From Betaproteobacteria bacterium (lineage in GTDB: Bacteria; Pseudomonadota; Gammaproteobacteria; Burkholderiales; SG8-39): a stretch of DNA of 9,771 bases. The notes under the pieces were generated by a model, which ran no database searches, was not told the origin of the DNA, and saw only the letters and a list, made by a program, of their open reading frames with translations. The position numbers were made by a program, and so were the translations under genes. How positions within the stretch are numbered: position 1 is the first letter of the stretch; the number at the start of each line of letters is the position of its first letter. Shown here one piece after another: positions 1-5,304 of the stretch. Location: contig JAFAGU010000182.1 in the NCBI GenBank assembly GCA_019237595.1, forward strand, positions 1-9,771, given 5' to 3'.

Positions 1-1
1 G

Positions 2-118
2 CACCTAGCGCCTGAGCAGTTCAAGCAGTACGCCGTAGCGGTCGATGCGATGCTGGCGGGCACGAATTTGACACAGGGCGCGAAAGCGCCGAGTGCCAAA
101 TCCGACGTAAGTGCCTGA
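2..118 (+). CDS. C-terminal end of a probable tyrosine recombinase/integrase (5' truncated by window)
   Basis: An open frame enters from the left edge and ends at TGA 116-118, giving 38 residues that begin HLAPEQFKQYAVAVDAM. In phage-type tyrosine recombinases the catalytic tyrosine is followed directly by a segment such as Y-x-HLxPE and then a short amphipathic helix. The visible part would therefore start just after that tyrosine, with all other catalytic residues lying outside the window. The last 18 or so residues are a polar Ala/Ser/Lys tail. The stop lies 6 nt from the 3' end of a converging tRNA-Thr gene, and integrase genes commonly sit at that side of their tRNA attachment site. The identification rests on one short motif plus this context, so an unrelated gene end remains possible. 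No start codon or upstream signal is visible. Confidence 0.55.
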   Translation, partial: HLAPEQFKQYAVAVDAMLAGTNLTQGAKAPSAKSDVSA

Positions 119-124
119 AGAGAT

Positions 125-200
125 TGGTGCCGGCTGACGGAGTCGAACCGCCGACCAACGGTTTACAAAACCGCTGCTCTACCAGCTGAGCTAAGCCGGC
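125..200 (-). tRNA. tRNA-Thr (anticodon UGU)
   Basis: The reverse strand folds into a complete cloverleaf. The acceptor stem GCCGGCT pairs with AGCCGGC, followed by discriminator A and an encoded CCA (TGG at 125-127 on the + strand). The D stem is GCTC/GAGC with loop AGCTGGTA. The anticodon stem is GCGGT/ACCGT with loop TTTGTAA, giving anticodon UGU, which reads ACA and related threonine codons. The T arm has the standard TTCGACT loop. No intron or mismatch in the acceptor stem is seen. The gene lies 31 nt downstream of sspB on the same strand, so it may be cotranscribed with it or use its own promoter. Its 3' end faces a probable integrase gene and could be an attachment site. Confidence 0.97.
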
Positions 201-217
201 CCGGGCAAAGTGGCGCC

Positions 218-223
218 ATTATC
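218..223 (-). promoter_or_regulatory. Candidate -10 element for tRNA-Thr
   Basis: The minus strand reads GATAAT, five of six matches to TATAAT, followed by a GC-rich stretch (GGCGCC) before the expected start point about 10 nt upstream of the mature tRNA 5' end. A GC-rich discriminator after the -10 is usual for stable-RNA promoters under stringent control. No convincing -35 box is found 16-18 nt upstream, which would fall inside the end of sspB, so the site is weakly supported. Confidence 0.3.
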
Positions 224-231
224 CCCCGGCG

Positions 232-681
232 CTACTTGATCCGCCGGAGCGTGGGCTTGCCGCCGCCGGGTTTCGTCGGCGGCTGAGGTGTGGAGGGCGC
301 CGGGAGCGCCGCCGGCTTGATCGGCGCCGCGGGCTCCGCTTCGGCCACCGCCTGGAGCCCCGGCTTCGGGCTCTCGATGTCGAAGGTCATGCCGTGGCCC
401 GTCTCGCGCGCGTAAAGCGCGTAGACGCTCGCCACCGGCACGGAAATCTGCCGCGCCACGCCGCCGAAGCGCGCCGAGAACTCGATGAGCTCGTTGCCGA
501 GCTGCAGCTTGTGCACGGCGTTCGGGCTGACGTTGAGCGTGATCTCGCCGTTCTTGACGTATTCCGCGGGCACCTGCGTGCGGGAGTCCACCTTCACCGC
601 GAGATGCGGCGTATAGCCGTTGTCCACGCACCATTCGTAGAGGGCGCGCAGGAGGTAGGGCTTGGTGGCGATCTCGTTCAC
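232..681 (-). CDS. sspB: SspB, ClpXP protease specificity-enhancing adaptor
   Basis: SspB delivers ssrA-tagged and some other substrates to the cytoplasmic ClpXP protease. The 149-residue product has the folded substrate-binding domain at about 1-103, including EIATKPYLLRALYEWCVDNG near the N-terminus and the LNVSPNAVHKLQLGN and ISFSARFGG-type region (here IEFSARFGG). A Pro/Ala-rich flexible linker follows at about 104-141. The C-terminus PTLRRIK matches the ClpX-tethering (XB) tail, LRVVK in E. coli. The start is GTG at 679-681. The sequence GGAAG lies 8 nt upstream inside the end of sspA, and translation of the open frame further upstream gives no family similarity. The gene begins 5 nt after the sspA stop, so the pair is almost certainly cotranscribed and probably translationally coupled. 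Confidence 0.95.
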   Translation of the reverse strand: MNEIATKPYLLRALYEWCVDNGYTPHLAVKVDSRTQVPAEYVKNGEITLNVSPNAVHKLQLGNELIEFSARFGGVARQISVPVASVYALYARETGHGMTFDIESPKPGLQAVAEAEPAAPIKPAALPAPSTPQPPTKPGGGKPTLRRIK

Positions 682-686
682 GACGA

Positions 687-1286
687 TTACTTCCGCATCA
701 CCTTCTCGGAGGGCGTGAGGGCCTCGATGAAGGCGGGCCGGGAGAAGATGCGCTCGGCGTACTTCATGAGCGGCGCAGCGGTCTTCCCGGGCTTGATGCC
801 GTAGTGGTCGAGACGCCACAGCAGCGGCGCGATCGCCACGTCGAGCATCGTGAAGTCGTCGCCCAGCATGTGCTTCGTCTTCGTGAAGACGGGCGCGAGC
901 TCGATCAGTCGGTCGGTGACGTGCTGGCGCGCCTTCTCCATCGGCTTTTCCTTCCCCGACTCGAGCGCCTCGATCTGGGAGAAGAGCTCGACCTCCATGT
1001 TGAAGAGCATGAGCCGCGCCCGCGCCCGCATCACCGGGTCGGCGGGCATGAGCTGCGGGTGCGGGAAGCGCTCGTCGATGTACTCGTTGATGATGTTCGA
1101 CTCGTAGAGGATGAGGTCGCGCTCCACGAGCACCGGCAACCGGTTGTACGGGTTCATGACGGCGATGTCCTCGGGCTTATTGAAGAGGTCGACGTCGATG
1201 ACCTGGAAATCCATGCCCTTCTCGTAGAGCACGAAGCGGCAGCGATGGCTGAAGGGGCACGTGGTGCCCGAGTAAAGTTGCATCAT
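687..1286 (-). CDS. sspA: SspA, stringent starvation protein A (GST-fold RNA polymerase-associated protein)
   Basis: SspA is a glutathione-S-transferase-like protein that binds RNA polymerase and helps survival in starvation and acid stress in E. coli, without glutathione transferase activity. The 199-residue product has a thioredoxin-fold domain at about 1-80, with TTCPFSHRCRFVLYEKG at 8-24, a cis-proline at 51 in NRLPVL and ES at 62-63. A helical domain follows at about 87-190. The PHP triplet at 75-77 aligns with E. coli P84-H85-P86, part of the conserved surface patch needed for SspA function. Cys10 replaces the Asp of E. coli SspA at the start of the active-site-like loop. Two adjacent ATG codons (1286 and 1283) could start translation and neither has a clear Shine-Dalgarno sequence. 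The gene is followed by sspB after 5 nt and lies downstream of petC behind a probable terminator. Confidence 0.93.
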   Translation of the reverse strand: MMQLYSGTTCPFSHRCRFVLYEKGMDFQVIDVDLFNKPEDIAVMNPYNRLPVLVERDLILYESNIINEYIDERFPHPQLMPADPVMRARARLMLFNMEVELFSQIEALESGKEKPMEKARQHVTDRLIELAPVFTKTKHMLGDDFTMLDVAIAPLLWRLDHYGIKPGKTAAPLMKYAERIFSRPAFIEALTPSEKVMRK

Positions 1287-1299
1287 GGTTGAGTGCCCG

Positions 1300-1329
1300 A
1301 AAAATTCCGGCCGCCGTCCCGGCGCCCGG
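1300..1329 (-). terminator. Probable intrinsic terminator after petC
   Basis: On the minus strand, CCGGGCGCC and GGCGGCCGG form a nine-position stem with one internal G-G mismatch around the loop GGGAC. It is followed by AATTTTTC. The hairpin begins 14 nt past the petC stop, and the T run ends 13 nt before the sspA start. It could end petABC transcription or act as a partial terminator that lowers readthrough into sspAB. The T run is short (five), so efficiency is uncertain. Confidence 0.5.
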
Positions 1330-1343
1330 TTGTCAACTTGCGC

Positions 1344-2072
1344 CTACTTCACGTCCTTCCAGAAATTGCGCTTCACCAGCCAGGCGAAGATGAAGACCAC
1401 GCCCAGGACGAAGAGCGCGACGATGCCGATCTCCCGCCGAGTGGTGGCCGCCGGCTCGCCCGCATAGACGAGGAAATTCACGAGGTCGCGCACGAGCGCG
1501 TCGTATTCGACCTGGGTGAGCGTCCCCTTGGAGAGCTCCTTCCAGCGGTATTCCGGCCGGCCCGCGCCCTCCCCTTCCTTCGGCTCCTCGACCTCGAGGG
1601 CGCGCTCGCCCTGCAGCGTCCAGAGCGCGTGCGGCATCGCGACGTTGGGAAAGACGGCGTTGTTCCATCCGGTCATCGTCTTCGAATCGCGGTAGAAGGT
1701 CCTGAGGTAGGTGTAGAGCCAGTCGGCGCCGCGCGAGCGGGCCACGAGCGAGAGGTCCGGCGGCGCCACGCCGAACCAGGTCTTCGCTTCCTTCGCCGGC
1801 ATGACGGTCTTCATCGTTTCGCCGACCTTGTCGGCGAAGAACATCAGGTTGTCGCGGATCTCGCCCTCGTTGAGGCCGAGCTCCTCGAGGCGGTTGTACC
1901 GCAGGTATTGCACGCCGTGGCAGCCTTCGCAGTAGTTGGCGAAGGTGCGCGCGCCGGACTGCAGGCTCACGAGGTCGCGCGGATCGCTGGGCGAGCGGTC
2001 GAGCGGAAAGCCGGCCTCCGCGGCGGCGGCGAGGCTGGGTGCGAAGACGAGCGCGAGGAGGAGCCGCTTCAT
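1344..2072 (-). CDS. petC: Cytochrome c1 of the cytochrome bc1 complex
   Basis: This is the membrane-anchored c-type haem subunit of respiratory complex III; it takes electrons from the Rieske protein and passes them to a soluble or membrane-bound cytochrome c. The product is 242 residues. It has a signal peptide at 1 to about 18 (KRLLLALVF, ending in AAAAEA) and a covalent haem site C48-E-G-C51-H52. The segment MPAKEAKTWFGVAPPDLS lies at 91-108, and the probable distal haem ligand is Met146 in NVAMPHALW. A C-terminal anchor helix spans about 213-234, followed by the positive cytoplasmic tail KRNFWKDVK. The start ATG overlaps the petB stop as ATGA, which implies translational coupling. Although the frame stays open much further upstream, the signal peptide fixes this start. 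An acidic insert (EVEEPKEGEGA) lies at about 160-170. Confidence 0.97.
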   Translation of the reverse strand: MKRLLLALVFAPSLAAAAEAGFPLDRSPSDPRDLVSLQSGARTFANYCEGCHGVQYLRYNRLEELGLNEGEIRDNLMFFADKVGETMKTVMPAKEAKTWFGVAPPDLSLVARSRGADWLYTYLRTFYRDSKTMTGWNNAVFPNVAMPHALWTLQGERALEVEEPKEGEGAGRPEYRWKELSKGTLTQVEYDALVRDLVNFLVYAGEPAATTRREIGIVALFVLGVVFIFAWLVKRNFWKDVK

Positions 2073-3352
2073 GCCGTCACCCTTTCCGGCACCGGCTTCA
2101 CCGAGTCGCGCGCCGTGTACCACGGCATGAGGAAGAAGAAGAGGAAGTAGACGATCGAGCAGAGCCGCGCCACCCACGTCGCGACGTCCTTCGTGTCGAG
2201 GATGTTCCACGGGTCCTTGAACTGGCCCCAGACCGTCGTGGGTTCCGTCCCGAGATAGCCGAGCACGAGGAAGACGACGACGAAAATCGCCAGCGCGGCC
2301 TTCCAGAGCGAGCCGCGGTAGCGGATCGACTTCACCGGGCTGCGGTCCAGCCACGGCAGGAAGAAGAATATGAGCACGGCCACGCCCATGGCGAGCACGC
2401 CCGGGAACTGCGAATTGAAGAGCGGCGGCACGGCGCGGAGAATCGAGTAATAGGGCGTGAAGTACCACACCGGCGCGATGTGCGGCGGCGTCTTCAGCGG
2501 ATCGGCCGGGATGAAGTTGTTGTACTCGAGGAAATAGCCGCCGACCTCGGGAACGAAGAAGAGCACGAAGCAGAACACGCCGAGGAAGACCACCGCGCCC
2601 ATGATGTCCTTGACCGTGTAGTACGGGTGGAAGGGGATGCCGTCCACCGGGTGGCCGTTCGCGTCCTTCACCTTCTTGATGTCGACGCCATCGGGATTGT
2701 TCGAGCCCACGTCGTGCAGCGCGAGGAGGTGGACCACGACGAGGCCGAGCAGCACGAGCGGCAGCGCGATCACGTGCAGGGCGAAGAAGCGGTTCAGGGT
2801 CGCGTCCGAGACGACGTAGTCGCCGCGGATCCAGAGCGCGAGGTCCGGGCCGATGAAGGGCACGGTGCCGAAGAGGTTCACGATCACCTGCGCGCCCCAG
2901 TACGACATCTGCCCCCAGGGAAGCAGGTAGCCGAAGAACGCCTCGCCCATGAGCGAGAGGTAGATGACCACGCCGAAGATCCACACGAGCTCGCGCGGCT
3001 GCTTGTACGAGCCGTACAGGAGTCCCCGGAACATGTGCAGGTAGACGACGATGAAGAACGCCGACGCACCGGTGGAATGGATGTAGCGGATGATCCAGCC
3101 GCCGGGCACGTCGCGCATGATGTACTCGACCGAGCCGAAGGCGAGCGCGGCGTCGGGCTTGTAGTTCATCGTGAGGAAGATGCCCGAGACGATCTGGATC
3201 ACGAGCACGAGGAGCGCGAGCGAGCCGAAGAAGTACCAGAAGTTGAAGTTCTTCGGCGCGTAGTACTCCGCCGCGTGGATGCGCCACTGCTCCGCCGCCG
3301 TAGGCATGCGGGCGTCGAACCAGTTCCACAGCGCCATCAGCCGGCTCGCCAT
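2069..3352 (-). CDS. petB: Cytochrome b of the cytochrome bc1 complex
   Basis: This is the core membrane subunit of complex III; it oxidises quinol at the Qo site and reduces quinone at the Qi site, carrying haems bL and bH. The full-length product has 427 residues and eight transmembrane helices, roughly at 38-60, 86-110, 121-143, 186-211, 247-268, 313-333, 350-368 and 393-412. The haem ligands are His92 and His106 in helix B and His193 and His208 in helix D. The family landmark APKNFNFWYFFGS is at 32-44, GYLLPWGQMSYWGA at 141-154 and HDVGSNNPDG at 213-222. The Qo motif reads PVWY (294-297) rather than PEWY. The chosen ATG lies 2 nt after the petA stop, with AAAGG 9 nt upstream. A second ATG five codons in (MALWNWF) is possible. 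The end overlaps petC by 4 nt. Confidence 0.98.
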   Translation of the reverse strand: MASRLMALWNWFDARMPTAAEQWRIHAAEYYAPKNFNFWYFFGSLALLVLVIQIVSGIFLTMNYKPDAALAFGSVEYIMRDVPGGWIIRYIHSTGASAFFIVVYLHMFRGLLYGSYKQPRELVWIFGVVIYLSLMGEAFFGYLLPWGQMSYWGAQVIVNLFGTVPFIGPDLALWIRGDYVVSDATLNRFFALHVIALPLVLLGLVVVHLLALHDVGSNNPDGVDIKKVKDANGHPVDGIPFHPYYTVKDIMGAVVFLGVFCFVLFFVPEVGGYFLEYNNFIPADPLKTPPHIAPVWYFTPYYSILRAVPPLFNSQFPGVLAMGVAVLIFFFLPWLDRSPVKSIRYRGSLWKAALAIFVVVFLVLGYLGTEPTTVWGQFKDPWNILDTKDVATWVARLCSIVYFLFFFLMPWYTARDSVKPVPERVTA

Positions 3353-3354
3353 CG

Positions 3355-3954
3355 CTATGCGCCTTTCTTCTCTTTGTCCTCGCCGATGAGCACCGTCGTC
3401 TCGGAGAGATAGGTGTAGGGCGGCACCTCGAGATTCTTCGGCGCGGGCGAGCCCTTGAAGACGCGCCCAGCGAGGTCGAACTTGGAGCCGTGGCAGGGGC
3501 AGTAGAAACCGCCGTTCCAGTCGGCGCCCATCTCCGCCTTGTCGGCCGGCCCCTTGAGCTTGGGCGAGCAGCCGAGGTGCGTGCACACGCCGACGAGCAC
3601 CATGAGCTCGGGCTTGGCCGAGCGATATTCGTTCTTCGCGTACGCCGGCTGCTGGTCGACGCTCGACTGCGGGTCGCTGACTTTCGCATCGTCTTGCTTG
3701 ATGTCGTTCAGCATCGCCTGCGTGCGGCGCATCACCCAGACGGGCTTGCCCCGCCATTCGTAGACGCCGAGCTCGCCCGGCGCGAGCTTCGAGATGTCGA
3801 CCTCGACCGGCGCCCCGGCCGCCTTGGCGCGCTCCGAGGGCCAGAGGCTCATGACGAAGGGAACGGCGGCGCCGACGGCCGCTGCGCCCCCGACCGCGGA
3901 GGCCGCGATCACGAGCGTGCGCCTCTGGGGATCGACTTTTACCTGCTCGCTCAT
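3355..3954 (-). CDS. petA: Rieske iron-sulfur subunit of the cytochrome bc1 complex
   Basis: This is the [2Fe-2S] subunit that transfers an electron from quinol at the Qo site to cytochrome c1. The product is 199 residues. It has a twin-arginine pair at 11-12 (QRRTLV) before a hydrophobic helix at about 14-36, which serves as an uncleaved Tat-type signal anchor. The soluble domain follows. Cluster box 1 is C124-T-H126-L-G-C129 and box 2 is C152-P-C154-H155-G-S. By family analogy C124, H126, C152 and H155 bind the cluster, and C129 and C154 form the disulfide. The start is MSEQVKVDPQ; the frame runs 20 codons further upstream, but that stretch covers the predicted promoter and does not resemble the family. 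There is no strong Shine-Dalgarno sequence, only a purine-rich AAGAAAA about 10 nt upstream. This is the first gene of petABC. Confidence 0.97.
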   Translation of the reverse strand: MSEQVKVDPQRRTLVIAASAVGGAAAVGAAVPFVMSLWPSERAKAAGAPVEVDISKLAPGELGVYEWRGKPVWVMRRTQAMLNDIKQDDAKVSDPQSSVDQQPAYAKNEYRSAKPELMVLVGVCTHLGCSPKLKGPADKAEMGADWNGGFYCPCHGSKFDLAGRVFKGSPAPKNLEVPPYTYLSETTVLIGEDKEKKGA

Positions 3955-3992
3955 GGGGATAGTTTTCTTATGTGGACGCGCGAAAGCCCGGC

Positions 3993-4021
3993 ATTGTAGC
4001 GACGGGTGTTGCAAAAGTCCA
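3993..4021 (-). promoter_or_regulatory. petA: Predicted sigma70 promoter of petABC
   Basis: On the minus strand, TGGACT (4016-4021, four of six matches to TTGACA) and TACAAT (3993-3998, five of six matches to TATAAT) are separated by exactly 17 nt. Transcription would start near 3986, giving a leader of about 30 nt before the petA ATG at 3954. It sits in the only sizeable intergenic gap upstream of the operon, which supports the call. No activator site was recognised. Confidence 0.6.
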
Positions 4022-4053
4022 CGTTTTCGCTCGTAACATGCTCAATCCCAAGG

Positions 4054-4081
4054 GGAATTTCGCTGCGCGAAGCGCTTCGAT
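4054..4081 (+). promoter_or_regulatory. Palindrome and weak sigmaE-like promoter upstream of the DegS-like gene
   Basis: A perfect 12-bp palindrome, CGAAGCGCTTCG, lies at 4068-4079. Around it, GGAATTT (4054-4060) and TCGAT (4077-4081) are 16 nt apart, loosely resembling the extracytoplasmic sigmaE pattern of GGAACTT and a TC-starting -10. That would start transcription some 25 nt before the protease ATG. The -10 match is poor, and the palindrome could be an operator or chance in GC-rich DNA. Confidence 0.2.
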
Positions 4082-4113
4082 GCGCTGCGGCATATGGTAG
4101 ATTCGCTCGCCCC

Positions 4114-5271
4114 ATGTACCGCCTCTGGCTGATCTTCGCGCAGACGGCCACGATCGCCGTCGCCTGCCTCTTCGTCGTTTCCACGTTCCGCCCCGAATGG
4201 CTCCCGGGACGCGCGCCGGCCGCCACGGTTTCGGAAACGGCGCCGATCACCGTGGCGAGCGCGACCCGGGGCAGCACCGCAAACTCCTACAACGACGCGG
4301 TACAGAAGGCGACGCCCTCCGTCGTCAACATCTTCACGTCGAAGGAAATCAGGACGCCGCGGCACCCGCTGCTCAACGACCCGGTCTTCCGCCGGTTCTT
4401 CGGCGATCAGCCGGAGGAAGCACAGCGGGCCGCCAGCCTGGGTTCCGGCGTCATCGTGAGCAACTCCGGCTACATCATCACCAACAGCCACGTAGTGGAG
4501 GCGGCCGATGAAATCGAGGTCGCCCTCGCCGACGGCAAGAAGCTCCTCGCCAAGGTCGTCGGCAACGATCCGGACACGGACATCGCCGTGCTGCGCGTGA
4601 ATGCGGAGAACCTCCCGGCGATCGTTTTCGGCTCCTCCGATGCCCTGCGCATCGGCGACGTGGTCCTGGCGATCGGCAATCCCTTCGGCGTGGGCCAGAC
4701 GGTCACGCACGGGATCGTCTCGGCCCTCGGGCGCACCGGCCTCGGGATCAACACCTTCGAAAACTTCATCCAGACCGACGCGCCGATCAATCCCGGGAAC
4801 TCGGGCGGCGCGCTGGTCGACGCCTCGGGGAATTTGATCGGGATCAACACGGCGATCTTTTCGCGCTCGGGCGGCTCCATGGGCATCGGCTTTGCGATTC
4901 CCGTGTCCACCGCCAAGATGGTGCTCGAGCAGATCGTGAAGACCGGAAGCGTCACGCGCGGCTGGATCGGAGTCGAGGTGCAGGAGATCACCGCGCCGGT
5001 GGCGGAGTCCTTCCGCCTGGGCAGCACGAAGGGCGCGCTCATCGCCGGGGTGCTCCGCGGCGGGCCGGCCGACAAGGCCGGCGTAAAGCCCGGCGACGTG
5101 CTGGTCGAGATCGACGGGAAGCCTGTCGCCGACCCGACGGCCATGCTGAACCTCGTCGCAGCCCTCGCGCCGGGAAGCGCCGCCCGGGCGAAGCTCAAGC
5201 GCCAGGGCAGCGACGTCGAGGCGGACATCACGGTGGGACGGCGGCCCAAGCCGCAGGCGCGCGCCGAATAG
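4114..5271 (+). CDS. degS: DegS/HtrA-type periplasmic serine protease with one PDZ domain
   Basis: This is a trypsin-fold serine endopeptidase of the HtrA family, predicted to be anchored in the inner membrane and to face the periplasm, where DegS-type members sense misfolded outer-membrane proteins and cut anti-sigma factors. The product is 385 residues. A single N-terminal membrane helix spans about 4-23, with a linker to about 55. The protease domain starts at SYNDAVQKATPSVVNIF. The probable triad is His126 (TNSHVV), Asp156 (DTDIAVL) and Ser230 (GNSGG), with spacing very close to E. coli DegS. One PDZ domain lies at about 283-373 (RGWIGVEVQEI to ADITVG). A single PDZ and an uncleaved anchor favour DegS over the two-PDZ DegP/MucD type. 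The ATG at 4114 is chosen because it opens the membrane anchor; the frame stays open upstream to 4006. No clear Shine-Dalgarno sequence is seen. The actual substrate here is unknown. Confidence 0.9.
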   Translation: MYRLWLIFAQTATIAVACLFVVSTFRPEWLPGRAPAATVSETAPITVASATRGSTANSYNDAVQKATPSVVNIFTSKEIRTPRHPLLNDPVFRRFFGDQPEEAQRAASLGSGVIVSNSGYIITNSHVVEAADEIEVALADGKKLLAKVVGNDPDTDIAVLRVNAENLPAIVFGSSDALRIGDVVLAIGNPFGVGQTVTHGIVSALGRTGLGINTFENFIQTDAPINPGNSGGALVDASGNLIGINTAIFSRSGGSMGIGFAIPVSTAKMVLEQIVKTGSVTRGWIGVEVQEITAPVAESFRLGSTKGALIAGVLRGGPADKAGVKPGDVLVEIDGKPVADPTAMLNLVAALAPGSAARAKLKRQGSDVEADITVGRRPKPQARAE

Positions 5272-5290
5272 AATTAGTCACCCGTTCTCA

Positions 5291-5300
5291 AGGGAGGAGG
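5291..5300 (+). promoter_or_regulatory. Very strong Shine-Dalgarno sequence of the substrate-binding protein gene
   Basis: AGGGAGGAGG ends 4 nt before the ATG at 5305 and contains two overlapping matches to the anti-Shine-Dalgarno core. It is by far the best ribosome binding site in the window and fixes the start codon. High translation is expected for a periplasmic binding protein, which is needed in excess over its transporter. Confidence 0.85.
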
Positions 5301-5304
5301 AAAA

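Noticed and set aside
77..90. Small hairpin GGCGC-GAAA-GCGCC downstream of the tRNA.
   Set aside because: It lies inside the coding end of the probable integrase and has no T run on the minus strand, so it is not a supported tRNA terminator.
1331..1336. Perfect TTGACA on the minus strand upstream of sspA.
   Set aside because: No -10-like hexamer occurs 16-18 nt downstream; that position is the GC-rich hairpin.
2039..3412. Long + strand open frame antisense to petB.
   Set aside because: The product is rich in Arg, Glu, His and Val with no recognisable domain, typical of the antisense of a GC-rich membrane-protein gene.
2073..3689. A long minus-strand open frame continuous with cytochrome c1, looking like a large N-terminal extension or fusion.
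   Set aside because: It is the alternative frame of petB and part of petA. Its sequence is Arg/Pro/Ala-rich without domains, and the c1 signal peptide clearly starts at 2072.
4006..4113. Upstream extension of the DegS-like protein from an earlier ATG.
   Set aside because: It would add 36 residues before the membrane anchor and overlap the petABC promoter; family members start at the anchor.
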